From DATDXV01 sp035289205 (lineage in GTDB: Archaea; Aenigmatarchaeota; Aenigmatarchaeia; Aenigmatarchaeales; DATDXV01): a DNA stretch of 5,973 nt. Position numbers and translations under genes: made by a program. The stretch spans positions 1 through 5,973 of the forward strand of contig DATDXV010000032.1 in NCBI GenBank assembly GCA_035289205.1, in the 5' to 3' direction. How positions within the stretch are numbered: position 1 is the stretch's first letter; each line of letters opens with the position of its first letter. The notes under the pieces were generated by a model. The model saw nothing but the letters and a program-made list of their open reading frames with translations. It made no database searches and was not told the origin of the DNA. This document shows positions 1 to 5,211 of the stretch, one piece after another.

Positions 1-466
1 GGATTGGCAATAAGTTAAAGAAGGCAAGGAAGAATGAGATATGCGCGGCAAACGCAAGAATGCCTATTTCATAGACCAATGCCCCGACAAGGAAAATTAT
101 GCCCAGTATGATATTCACAGCAGGCCCAGCCAGAGACACTATGCCATATTCCCTTTTTCCCAGATGCGCCAACGGGAACGCGAATTTCTTATGATACGGG
201 GAGATGTAAACCGCGCCCGGAGCCGCGAAGATAAATCCGAAGAAAGATGTCAGAACTGCCAAGGCCAATCCAAGCGGCCACATCCTGTATTCTGCAAATG
301 CATTGTAACGCTGCGCCACAAACTTGTGGCCTATCAGCTCATGGGAAAGAAAAGCCACGCCGACAACGAAAAGGGCTTCAAAGAACTGATTGAAGTGGCC
401 GAAAGCGAAGGCGAGGGCTACCGTAGAAACAGCAATATCCCTTATCTCTGTCCTGCTAAAGTCCAT
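1..466 (-). CDS. Site-2-protease-like (M50) membrane metalloprotease, N-terminal part, cut by window edge
   Basis: The minus-strand frame opens with ATG at 466 and stays open to base 1, giving 155 residues; the C-terminus lies outside the window. Seen: several hydrophobic segments (about residues 12-23, 30-42, 64-82, 108-132, 136-152), a zinc-motif-like HELIGHKFVA at residues 42-51, an AEYRMWPLGL stretch at 58-67, AAPGAVYISP at 81-90, SLAGPAVN at 111-118 and FFNLLPI at 149-155. In the M50/S2P family the HExxH helix, a GPxxN element and an NLLPxxPLDG element build the intramembrane active site; the last would continue just off the edge. The family cleaves membrane-embedded substrates, often anti-sigma factors or signal peptides in bacteria; archaeal substrates are mostly unknown. 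Odd: the zinc motif carries one extra residue (H-E-x-x-x-H), so catalysis is uncertain. It is transcribed divergently from the gene at 526. The family call is firm, the activity is not. Confidence 0.88.
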   Translation of the reverse strand, partial: MDFSRTEIRDIAVSTVALAFAFGHFNQFFEALFVVGVAFLSHELIGHKFVAQRYNAFAEYRMWPLGLALAVLTSFFGFIFAAPGAVYISPYHKKFAFPLAHLGKREYGIVSLAGPAVNIILGIIFLVGALVYEIGILAFAAHISFFLAFFNLLPI

Positions 467-486
467 TAAGTAAGTTAAATCTGCGT

Positions 487-505
487 ATTATAAAAGCTTT
501 TTAAT
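487..505. promoter_or_regulatory. Overlapping divergent archaeal promoters (two TATA boxes around a palindrome)
   Basis: The 59-bp gap between divergent genes holds TTATAAAAGCTTTTTAAT at 488-505, with a perfect 10-bp palindrome AAAAGCTTTT at 492-501. Read on the minus strand, CTTTTATAA (496 to 488) begins about 29 bp before the ATG at 466. Read on the plus strand, CTTTTTAAT (497-505) begins about 28 bp before the ATG at 526. Both distances suit archaeal TATA boxes serving leaderless or nearly leaderless mRNAs. The TATAAAA at 489-495 could also serve the plus gene with a leader of roughly 9 nt. No Shine-Dalgarno sequence is obvious for either gene. Confidence 0.6.
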
Positions 506-525
506 TTCTCGGAATAAGTATTTCC

Positions 526-843
526 ATGGCAGTCGAGCAGATAGCTACAATGGAAAACATAGCATTGTTCGTGGCATTCGTCGGTATTGTTTTAATCCTC
601 TACAAGCTATTCAACATATTCCTCAGGGGGATTCTTGTTGCAGCCGCAGGGTTCTCGTTCCCTTGGGTTATTGCATACCTCGGACTGCCGTTCAAGATCG
701 CGCCTACAATAGAAAACGGCCTGCTCTTTGCCGGCGCGGGGATAGCCGTATTCTTAATATACGAGTTCCTGCATTTCATAGTGTTCGCGCTGAGGTTGCT
801 AACATGGCCTATAAGGGTATTGCTAAGGAGGAGAAACCAATGA
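526..843 (+). CDS. Small multi-pass membrane protein, unknown function
   Basis: This 105-residue protein is not one I recognise. It has an N-terminal hydrophobic helix (about residues 11-30), a second segment (about 32-52) with GFSFPW at 42-47, a third (about 64-86) and a short fourth (about 86-100), and it ends in a basic RRRNQ tail. By the positive-inside rule the tail should be cytoplasmic. The ATG at 526 fits the TATA-like elements at 488-505. Its TGA stop at 841-843 overlaps the ATG of the lipid-kinase-like gene at 840 (ATGA), so the two are probably co-transcribed and translationally coupled, and the product may be an accessory subunit or work in the same membrane pathway. That link is inferred from position alone. 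A 90-residue antisense frame and the 5' end of another frame overlap it but look like shadows. Confidence 0.8.
   Translation: MAVEQIATMENIALFVAFVGIVLILYKLFNIFLRGILVAAAGFSFPWVIAYLGLPFKIAPTIENGLLFAGAGIAVFLIYEFLHFIVFALRLLTWPIRVLLRRRNQ
825..833 (+). promoter_or_regulatory. Strong Shine-Dalgarno site for the lipid/polyprenol kinase gene
   Basis: AAGGAGGAG lies six bases before the ATG at 840, inside the 3' end of the upstream membrane-protein gene. It fixes 840 as the start of the kinase-like protein rather than the in-frame ATG at 663. It is a near-perfect complement of the archaeal 16S rRNA 3' end, in contrast to the leaderless genes elsewhere in this window, as expected for an internal operon gene. 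Confidence 0.85.
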
Positions 844-1391
844 ACACGGAAATAAGGAGGCAGCTCGTGCACGCTTCCGGAATCCTGGCAATAGTGCCGA
901 TATACTATCTTGGCAAGGAGAGATCTCTTCTGCTGCTGGGAGCGTTCCTCTTTCTTCTCCTGGCAATGTCAAACTTCAGAGGCAAGTTGTTTTTATTAAG
1001 ATCACTGGAAAATTTCGTGAAGAAGTTCGAAAGAACAAAGGAATCTCCCATAAGAGGGGCCTTGACATTTCTCAGCGGCTGCTTTATTGCCGTGCTTGTT
1101 TTTCCAGTCGAGCTGGCAATTGCGGGAATATCTGTCCTGGCTGTTTCCGACTCGCTCTCTACAGTAGTTGGAATGTCCTATGGGAAGCATAAGGTTGATT
1201 TTGCCCCGAAGAAGAGCTGGGAGGGGACGGGGGCTTTCTTTCTCTCCGCTCTCTTTGTTCTTCTCTACTTCATGGGTTGGGAAAAGGCGCTTTTGGTTGC
1301 ATTCCTTGCATCCCTCATTGAGCTGATACCGCACTGGGATGATAATGTGGTTCTCCCGTCAGCGGTTGCTCTGCTGATTCAGCTTCTCTAA
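840..1391 (+). CDS. SEC59/phytol-kinase family polyprenol or diacylglycerol kinase-like membrane protein
   Basis: This 183-residue integral membrane protein resembles the dolichol kinase/phytol kinase/CTP-dependent diacylglycerol kinase group. Seen: an N-terminal EIRRQLVHASGI at 4-15, matching the family's E-x-R-K-x-x-H-x-x-G start; AVSDSLSTVVG at 101-111; YGKHKVDFAPKKSWEGT at 114-130, the family's nucleotide-binding-like G-K...K-S-x-E-G signature; and DDNVVLP at 167-173, matching the C-terminal D-N-x-x-x-P element. About five hydrophobic segments surround these. Members phosphorylate a lipid alcohol (dolichol, phytol, geranylgeraniol or diacylglycerol), often with CTP. In an archaeon a role in dolichyl-phosphate supply for glycosylation or in isoprenoid salvage is likely, but the substrate cannot be read from the sequence. 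The start at 840 is set by the Shine-Dalgarno at 825-833 and the ATGA overlap with the upstream gene; the open frame extends upstream to 663, but that part is out-of-frame coding sequence of its neighbour. Confidence 0.85.
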   Translation: MNTEIRRQLVHASGILAIVPIYYLGKERSLLLLGAFLFLLLAMSNFRGKLFLLRSLENFVKKFERTKESPIRGALTFLSGCFIAVLVFPVELAIAGISVLAVSDSLSTVVGMSYGKHKVDFAPKKSWEGTGAFFLSALFVLLYFMGWEKALLVAFLASLIELIPHWDDNVVLPSAVALLIQLL

Positions 1392-1393
1392 AA

Positions 1394-1403
1394 CTTTAAA
1401 TAC
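1394..1403 (+). promoter_or_regulatory. Putative TATA box for the DUF1512-L10e pair
   Basis: CTTTAAATAC lies three bases after the TAA of the kinase-like gene, with its first T about 40 bp before the GTG start at 1435. That predicts a transcript start near 1423 and a leader of roughly 10 nt. A GTGA at 1427-1430 could be a weak ribosome binding site. Read-through from the upstream operon is equally possible. Confidence 0.5.
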
Positions 1404-1434
1404 TACTAAGGACGAACGGTTTGTAAGTGATTTA

Positions 1435-2622
1435 GTGGCAGACTTATTCGGAGGGCAGGGGGATCTAATTTCGACAATTGTTTGGTTCATACTATTCACA
1501 GTGTTGATCTTCATCGGCCCAAGGCTGATGGTAACCCAGACAGTCTTCAAGCTAGAGAAAGATGTGGCTGAGCTTGAAAGCATAGCTGAAAGGGCAAGAG
1601 GGTTCATAATAAACAAGACCGCCAAAAGCCCGAGGAGAAGCATAAAGGAGGAGATCAGGAATTTCATGGAATTCTTTGCCGTCCCTCCAGTTGATATCGA
1701 TCCGTACGGCCTGACCAAGAAACTGGATCATGTGATAAGGAATTCTGATGTAAAATTCAGGATGTTCGTGGACAGGATTGCCCCTAATTTTTCCGAGAAC
1801 GCCAAGATGGATCTGAGAAATGCCCTTGCTGGCGCAATCCAAACGCACCAGATTGCAAAGATTGTCAGGCATTTCCTGGAGCTGATAAAGAAGTACAAGA
1901 TGTTCCAGATGGCTCTGATCCTGCAGATGCAGCTACCTCTGATAATGAGGGTTTCCAGAGCTTCGCTCTATGCAACAAAGGCGTTCGTGGACGAGGTTCC
2001 TATAGGAGACGGCATAGGACCCTTTGTCGCATCGTCAATGATAAAGGGCAAGGCCAAGGTCTACAAGGAGGATGAGTTTGTTGTTGCAAAGGAGAAGGTT
2101 GGGAACAGAACAGTCTTTATTTCCAAGTCCTACGGGCCTGGAGCATCAACAGGATACCCAGGGAAGTTCCTTTTGAAGTTCTTCAAGAAGCAGAGAATCA
2201 ACAGGATAATCACAATCGATGCCGCCCTCAGGCTGGAGGGGGAGAGAAGCGGAACAGTCTCGGAGGGGGTGGGCGTTGCAATGGGAGGAAGCGGGGTTGA
2301 CAGGTATGAGATAGAGGAAATAGCAACCAGGATGAACATACCGCTTGATGCAGTTGCAATAAAAGTCTCGGACGAGGAGGCGTTGATGCCGATGAAGAAG
2401 GAGGTAATGAACTCCGTTGATGGCGCTATAGGCGTCGTGAAGTCTATTCTTGAGAGGACAAGAAAGAGCGAAAAGATACTAATCATGGGCGTTGGAAACA
2501 CATGCGGCGTCGGGAACAACAGGAAGAGCCTGGAGGAGTCCCGCAAAAAGATTCTTAAAGCTTCAAAGACAAAGGAGAAGGAGAGAAAGAAGGGAATAAT
2601 GGAAAAACTGATGGATATCTAG
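1435..2622 (+). CDS. DUF1512 family membrane-anchored archaeal protein
   Basis: This 395-residue protein belongs to the archaeal DUF1512 family, whose function is not known to me. A single hydrophobic segment at about 12-33 should anchor it, leaving a large soluble part. Recognisable stretches include VDRIAPN at 112-118, LILQMQLPLIM at 161-171, IGDGIGP at 190-196, GPGASTGYPG at 234-243, a glycine-rich acidic region 261-291 with LEGERSGTVSEGVG, and GVGNTCGVGNN at 352-362, followed by a very basic tail (363-388). The glycine-rich motifs suggest ligand or nucleotide binding, but no classical P-loop is seen. The start is GTG at 1435; the next in-frame Met (residue 32) would remove the membrane anchor, so GTG is preferred. 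It has a TATA-like box upstream, and its stop overlaps the Shine-Dalgarno of the L10e gene 8 nt downstream, pointing to a two-gene operon. The family call is strong. Confidence 0.88.
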   Translation: MADLFGGQGDLISTIVWFILFTVLIFIGPRLMVTQTVFKLEKDVAELESIAERARGFIINKTAKSPRRSIKEEIRNFMEFFAVPPVDIDPYGLTKKLDHVIRNSDVKFRMFVDRIAPNFSENAKMDLRNALAGAIQTHQIAKIVRHFLELIKKYKMFQMALILQMQLPLIMRVSRASLYATKAFVDEVPIGDGIGPFVASSMIKGKAKVYKEDEFVVAKEKVGNRTVFISKSYGPGASTGYPGKFLLKFFKKQRINRIITIDAALRLEGERSGTVSEGVGVAMGGSGVDRYEIEEIATRMNIPLDAVAIKVSDEEALMPMKKEVMNSVDGAIGVVKSILERTRKSEKILIMGVGNTCGVGNNRKSLEESRKKILKASKTKEKERKKGIMEKLMDI

Positions 2623-2626
2623 GTGA
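2621..2626 (+). promoter_or_regulatory. Shine-Dalgarno site for L10e overlapping the DUF1512 stop
   Basis: AGGTGA begins inside the TAG stop of the DUF1512 gene (2620-2622) and ends four bases before the ATG at 2631. This layout suggests that ribosomes ending DUF1512 translation help start L10e translation, and it supports the chosen L10e start. Confidence 0.8.
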
Positions 2627-2630
2627 AGTT

Positions 2631-3167
2631 ATGGGATTGAGACCGGGAAGATGCTATAGGGAAATAAACAAGAAGCCTTGGACGCGAATTTCAATAAGGC
2701 GACCCAGACGCAGCTATGTGAAGGGAGTGCCCGCTTCAAAGATCCACCAGTTTGAAATGGGCAATGTAAAGGGCGAGTTCGAGATCATCGGACACATAGT
2801 TGCGAACGATGATGCGCAGATAAGGTCGAACGCGCTTGAGGCAACAAGAACAATAGTTGTCAAGTATCTGGAGAAGAAGCTGGGGGAAGGGAAGTTCTTT
2901 GTCAAGATCAGGGCGTATCCGCATCATGTTCTTCGGGAAAATGCAATGGCTACTGGAGCCGGGGCGGACAGGTTCTCGCAGGGGATGGGGAGCCTTCCGT
3001 TCGGAAGGCCGATAGGTATCGCTGCCAGGGTTCATACAGGGCAGAAGCTGATAACAATGAAGGTCCCTGCCGGATCAGCGGATGTCATCAAGGTTGCGTT
3101 TGACAGGGCTTCGAAGAAGCTCCCGCTTCAGGTCAGGCTCCTGATGGAAAACAACTCGGCGAAATAA
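2631..3167 (+). CDS. rpl10e: Large-subunit ribosomal protein uL16 (archaeal L10e)
   Basis: This 178-residue protein is the archaeal/eukaryotic form of uL16, a late-assembling 50S protein near the peptidyl-transferase centre and the A/P-site tRNAs. Seen: the N-terminal MGLRPGRCYR typical of the family, YVKGVPASKI at 29-38, FEMGN at 41-45, NALEATR at 67-73, AYPHHVLRENAMA at 95-107 (the arginine of HV-x-R is present), the conserved loop TGAGADRFSQGM at 108-119, FGRPIG at 124-129 and ARVHTGQ at 132-138. Length is usual for archaea. Differences from the forms I remember: a basic insertion at about 20-28 (RISIRRPRR) and one extra residue between GM and FG (119-124), with glycine where arginine usually follows GM. 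A short NNSAK tail closes the protein. It follows DUF1512 by 8 nt with an overlapping Shine-Dalgarno. The promoter of the next gene starts directly after its stop. Confidence 0.97.
   Translation: MGLRPGRCYREINKKPWTRISIRRPRRSYVKGVPASKIHQFEMGNVKGEFEIIGHIVANDDAQIRSNALEATRTIVVKYLEKKLGEGKFFVKIRAYPHHVLRENAMATGAGADRFSQGMGSLPFGRPIGIAARVHTGQKLITMKVPAGSADVIKVAFDRASKKLPLQVRLLMENNSAK
2992..3009 (+). repeat. Perfect 18-bp inverted repeat inside the L10e gene
   Basis: GCCTTCCGTTCGGAAGGC consists of 8-bp arms separated by TT. As RNA it would form a GC-rich stem of seven pairs with a GUUC tetraloop. It lies in frame in the L10e coding sequence, over the codons for SLPFGRP, next to the site of an apparent one-residue loop insertion. 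No T-tract follows, so it is not an obvious terminator. Any function is unproven. Confidence 0.7.
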
Positions 3168-3177
3168 AAATATAAAG
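3168..3177 (+). promoter_or_regulatory. TATA box for the epimerase gene, directly after the L10e stop
   Basis: AAATATAAAG follows the TAA of L10e (3165-3167) without a gap. The TATAAA core at 3171-3176 begins 27 bp before the ATG at 3198, the spacing expected for an archaeal leaderless mRNA. The A-rich upstream bases, which include the L10e stop, could act as the BRE. This supports 3198 over the in-frame TTG at 3183. Confidence 0.75.
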
Positions 3178-3197
3178 ACTGGTTGTGTAATAGTTCT

Positions 3198-4142
3198 ATG
3201 GTAATACTTGTCACAGGTGCTACAGGCAGGATCGGGAAGAACCTGATCAAGGCCCTTGCAAAGGAGAAGGGAAGGGTCAGGGCATTGGTGAGGAACACTG
3301 AACCGATGAGCTCCGGAAACGTTGATATCGTCAGAGGTGATATCCTTGATAGAAATTCTCTAGATGAAGCGATGTACGGAGTAACAACAGTGTTCCATCT
3401 TGCTGCTGTTGTAGACTATCTTGCTCCGAAGAAGCAAACGTACGATGTGAATGTTACAGGAACAAAGAACGTGATGGAAGCAGCTCCTGGGAGAAAAATA
3501 ATCCACATGAGCTCCACAAGCGTTTATGGCAGCAAACAGAAACAGATGCCGATCGATGAGAACACGCCTACAAACCCTACTGATTACTACGGTCAAACTA
3601 AACTAATGGGGGAGGAGATTGCGAGAGAGCACGGCGCAACCATCCTGAGATCCACTGACGTTTATGGCCCAGGTTTCACAGAAGGTTTTTATGAGATAAT
3701 AAGGATGACGCAGAAGGGCAAGATGTATCTCATAGGAGATGGGAAGAACATCATACATTATGTCTACTACAAGGACCTTATCGACGCTCTCCTTCTTGCC
3801 AAAGACAAGGGAAAGAGGGGAGAGGCATATGTTATCGCGGGAAAAGAGTCCAAAACACTGGTGGAGTGCTTAGCTCTCATTGCCAGGCATCTGAATGTCC
3901 ATCCTCCTCAAAAGAGGATCTCGAAGCCGGTTGCAAAGGCTCTGGTCTTAGCAAAGTTTTTTGCCGCGAAAAGCTCAGGCGAAAGGCCGAAGATAATACC
4001 AGCGTACATAGACAAGCTCATTGCAAGCAGGCTCTTCAGCATAGAGAAGGCGAAACAAGAACTTGGCTACAGTCCCAAGGTTGGATATGAAGAGGGCATA
4101 GCTGAAACAGTGAAGGACTTCTTGAAAAGAAGCACAGTATAA
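3198..4142 (+). CDS. NAD-dependent epimerase/dehydratase (extended SDR family)
   Basis: This 314-residue protein is of usual length for an extended short-chain dehydrogenase. Seen: an N-terminal Rossmann fold starting at residue 2, with VTGATGRIG at 5-13 (GxxGxxG for NAD(P)), RGDI at 46-49, VFHLAA at 65-70, HMSSTSVYG at 103-111 supplying the catalytic Ser/Thr, and the YxxxK pair Tyr131/Lys135 in YYGQTK. RSTDVYGPG at 151-159 and HYVYYKDLIDALLLA at 187-201 match the substrate-side C-terminal part of UDP-sugar epimerases and related enzymes. Relatives include UDP-glucose 4-epimerase, dTDP-glucose dehydratase and 3-beta-hydroxysteroid-dehydrogenase-like proteins; sequence alone does not choose among them, and no other nucleotide-sugar gene adjoins it. 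It is probably cytoplasmic. ATG 3198 is chosen over TTG 3183 because the TATA box lies 27 bp before it and the protein then begins right at the first beta strand. Confidence 0.92.
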   Translation: MVILVTGATGRIGKNLIKALAKEKGRVRALVRNTEPMSSGNVDIVRGDILDRNSLDEAMYGVTTVFHLAAVVDYLAPKKQTYDVNVTGTKNVMEAAPGRKIIHMSSTSVYGSKQKQMPIDENTPTNPTDYYGQTKLMGEEIAREHGATILRSTDVYGPGFTEGFYEIIRMTQKGKMYLIGDGKNIIHYVYYKDLIDALLLAKDKGKRGEAYVIAGKESKTLVECLALIARHLNVHPPQKRISKPVAKALVLAKFFAAKSSGERPKIIPAYIDKLIASRLFSIEKAKQELGYSPKVGYEEGIAETVKDFLKRSTV

Positions 4143-4146
4143 ATAT
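4138..4146 (+). promoter_or_regulatory. TATA box overlapping the epimerase stop codon, for the LamG gene
   Basis: TATAAATAT spans the TAA stop of the epimerase gene (4140-4142), and its first T lies 29 bp before the ATG at 4167. This near-consensus archaeal box again predicts a leaderless mRNA. It argues against a start at the in-frame TTG at 4146, which would fall at the end of the promoter element. Confidence 0.75.
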
Positions 4147-4166
4147 TGGTCGCAAGAAGAAAATAT

Positions 4167-5210
4167 ATGCGCACAGCTTCCTGCATAGCGCTTCTGCTTA
4201 TAGTAGTGAGCGCTGCATGCGTGGCTCAAGAAAAGCCTGCCCCAGAACAAGATGTTATACAAACAAAGTTTTCCATTGAGAGCGTAAAGGGGGACGTCCT
4301 GCTTCTAAGAAACGATGGAACTGATCAGATCTCTATAGACGATCTAGAAGTGGCAGTGGATGGAAAGAAGATCAAGACCTCCGGCGGAATTGTAGGTCCG
4401 GGAGAATTGGGAAAAATAACACTGTACAGCTTTATAGACTACACCTCTGCTAACGAAGTCAGCGTAAAGCCAAAGGAGAGCGCAATTAGCGCCGGCACGA
4501 TCAGCAATGTCACACCCAGCACCACTACACTCTCGCAGAAGCTTGCGTACGATTCACTGGTGGCATATTGGAAGCTGGATGAGACATATGGAACAAATTT
4601 CTTGGACAGCTCTGGCAACAATTACAAGGGAGGATGCTCGCCGTCAAAATGCCCAAAATACACAGAAAACGGAAAGGCTAACGGCGCATATGTCTTTGAT
4701 GGGAGCAACGAGATCTTTATAGGCTCGCTGCCGAGATTTGACAACAGCACGAAATTCACAGTGGAAGCATGGATAAAATCAGATGAGATAAGCAGCACGG
4801 AAAGGCTTGGAACTATTTTTAACAAAGGGCCTGTTGTATCCAGCCAGTATGCATGGTTTTACATATTCAACCCCCCCGGATACAACCTTGTACTCGAATC
4901 AGGAGACAAAGAGGGATGGGCGAGATTCGTCGCGCCGCCTTCAAACTTTCCTGCAGACCAGTGGCATCATGTTGCAGTTTCTATAGATCAAGTGGCTGGA
5001 GGTGTAAATGTAACGTTCTATAAAAACGGCGCTCTTACAGGAACAACTTTGGTGTATGGAAGAAACATCCACAGCGGAAGCTATAATACAAGGATAGGAA
5101 GCTATCAGGGTACTTCGCACTATTTCAAAGGAATAATGGATGAAATAAGGGTATGGAACAGGGCTCTGTCTGGTCATGAAATAAAAGCGCACTATGAGGA
5201 AGGCAATTGA
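4167..5210 (+). CDS. Secreted two-domain protein with C-terminal LamG/concanavalin-A-like domain
   Basis: This 347-residue protein starts with a Sec-type signal peptide: Arg2, a hydrophobic core at about 7-16, and probable cleavage near Ala17-Ala20. Cys18 invites a lipoprotein reading, but SAAC lacks the usual aliphatic residue at -3. Residues about 33-101 form a small beta-rich domain (VLLLRNDGTDQISIDDLEVAVDGKK, broken by a GPGELGKITL turn), like the beta-sandwich regions I recall from archaeal pilin-like or cell-surface proteins. A Ser/Thr-rich linker (105-123) leads to a LamG (Laminin_G_3-type) jelly-roll domain at 130-345, with VAYWKLDE at 132-139, FTVEAWIKS at 197-205, WHHVAVSID at 266-274, FYKNG at 284-288 and GIMDEIRVWNRALS at 322-335. 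Cys157 and Cys162 may pair. Three N-x-S/T sequons (Asn114, 193, 281) allow N-glycosylation. Such domains usually bind glycans or surface proteins; no catalytic motif is visible. No C-terminal anchor is seen, so it is either released or held by other surface proteins. Confidence 0.88.
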   Translation: MRTASCIALLLIVVSAACVAQEKPAPEQDVIQTKFSIESVKGDVLLLRNDGTDQISIDDLEVAVDGKKIKTSGGIVGPGELGKITLYSFIDYTSANEVSVKPKESAISAGTISNVTPSTTTLSQKLAYDSLVAYWKLDETYGTNFLDSSGNNYKGGCSPSKCPKYTENGKANGAYVFDGSNEIFIGSLPRFDNSTKFTVEAWIKSDEISSTERLGTIFNKGPVVSSQYAWFYIFNPPGYNLVLESGDKEGWARFVAPPSNFPADQWHHVAVSIDQVAGGVNVTFYKNGALTGTTLVYGRNIHSGSYNTRIGSYQGTSHYFKGIMDEIRVWNRALSGHEIKAHYEEGN

Positions 5211-5211
5211 A

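Noticed and set aside
41..469. Plus-strand open frame of 142 residues
   Set aside because: It is antisense to the M50-like protease, has a composition unlike a folded protein and no recognisable motif; the minus-strand frame carries the family motifs.
663..839. Upstream in-frame extension of the lipid-kinase-like gene
   Set aside because: It overlaps the 105-residue membrane protein in another frame, is not membrane-like, and the strong Shine-Dalgarno at 825-833 and the family N-terminus fix the start at 840.
2130..2546. Minus-strand open frame of 138 residues opposite DUF1512
   Set aside because: It is the complement of a conserved coding region; its Ser/Ile/Pro-rich sequence is what antisense of glycine- and lysine-rich codons yields.
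4184..4228. Lipoprotein signal (Cys18) in the LamG protein
   Set aside because: The residues before the cysteine are SAA, lacking the usual Leu/Val/Ile at -3, so an ordinary signal-peptidase cleavage is preferred.
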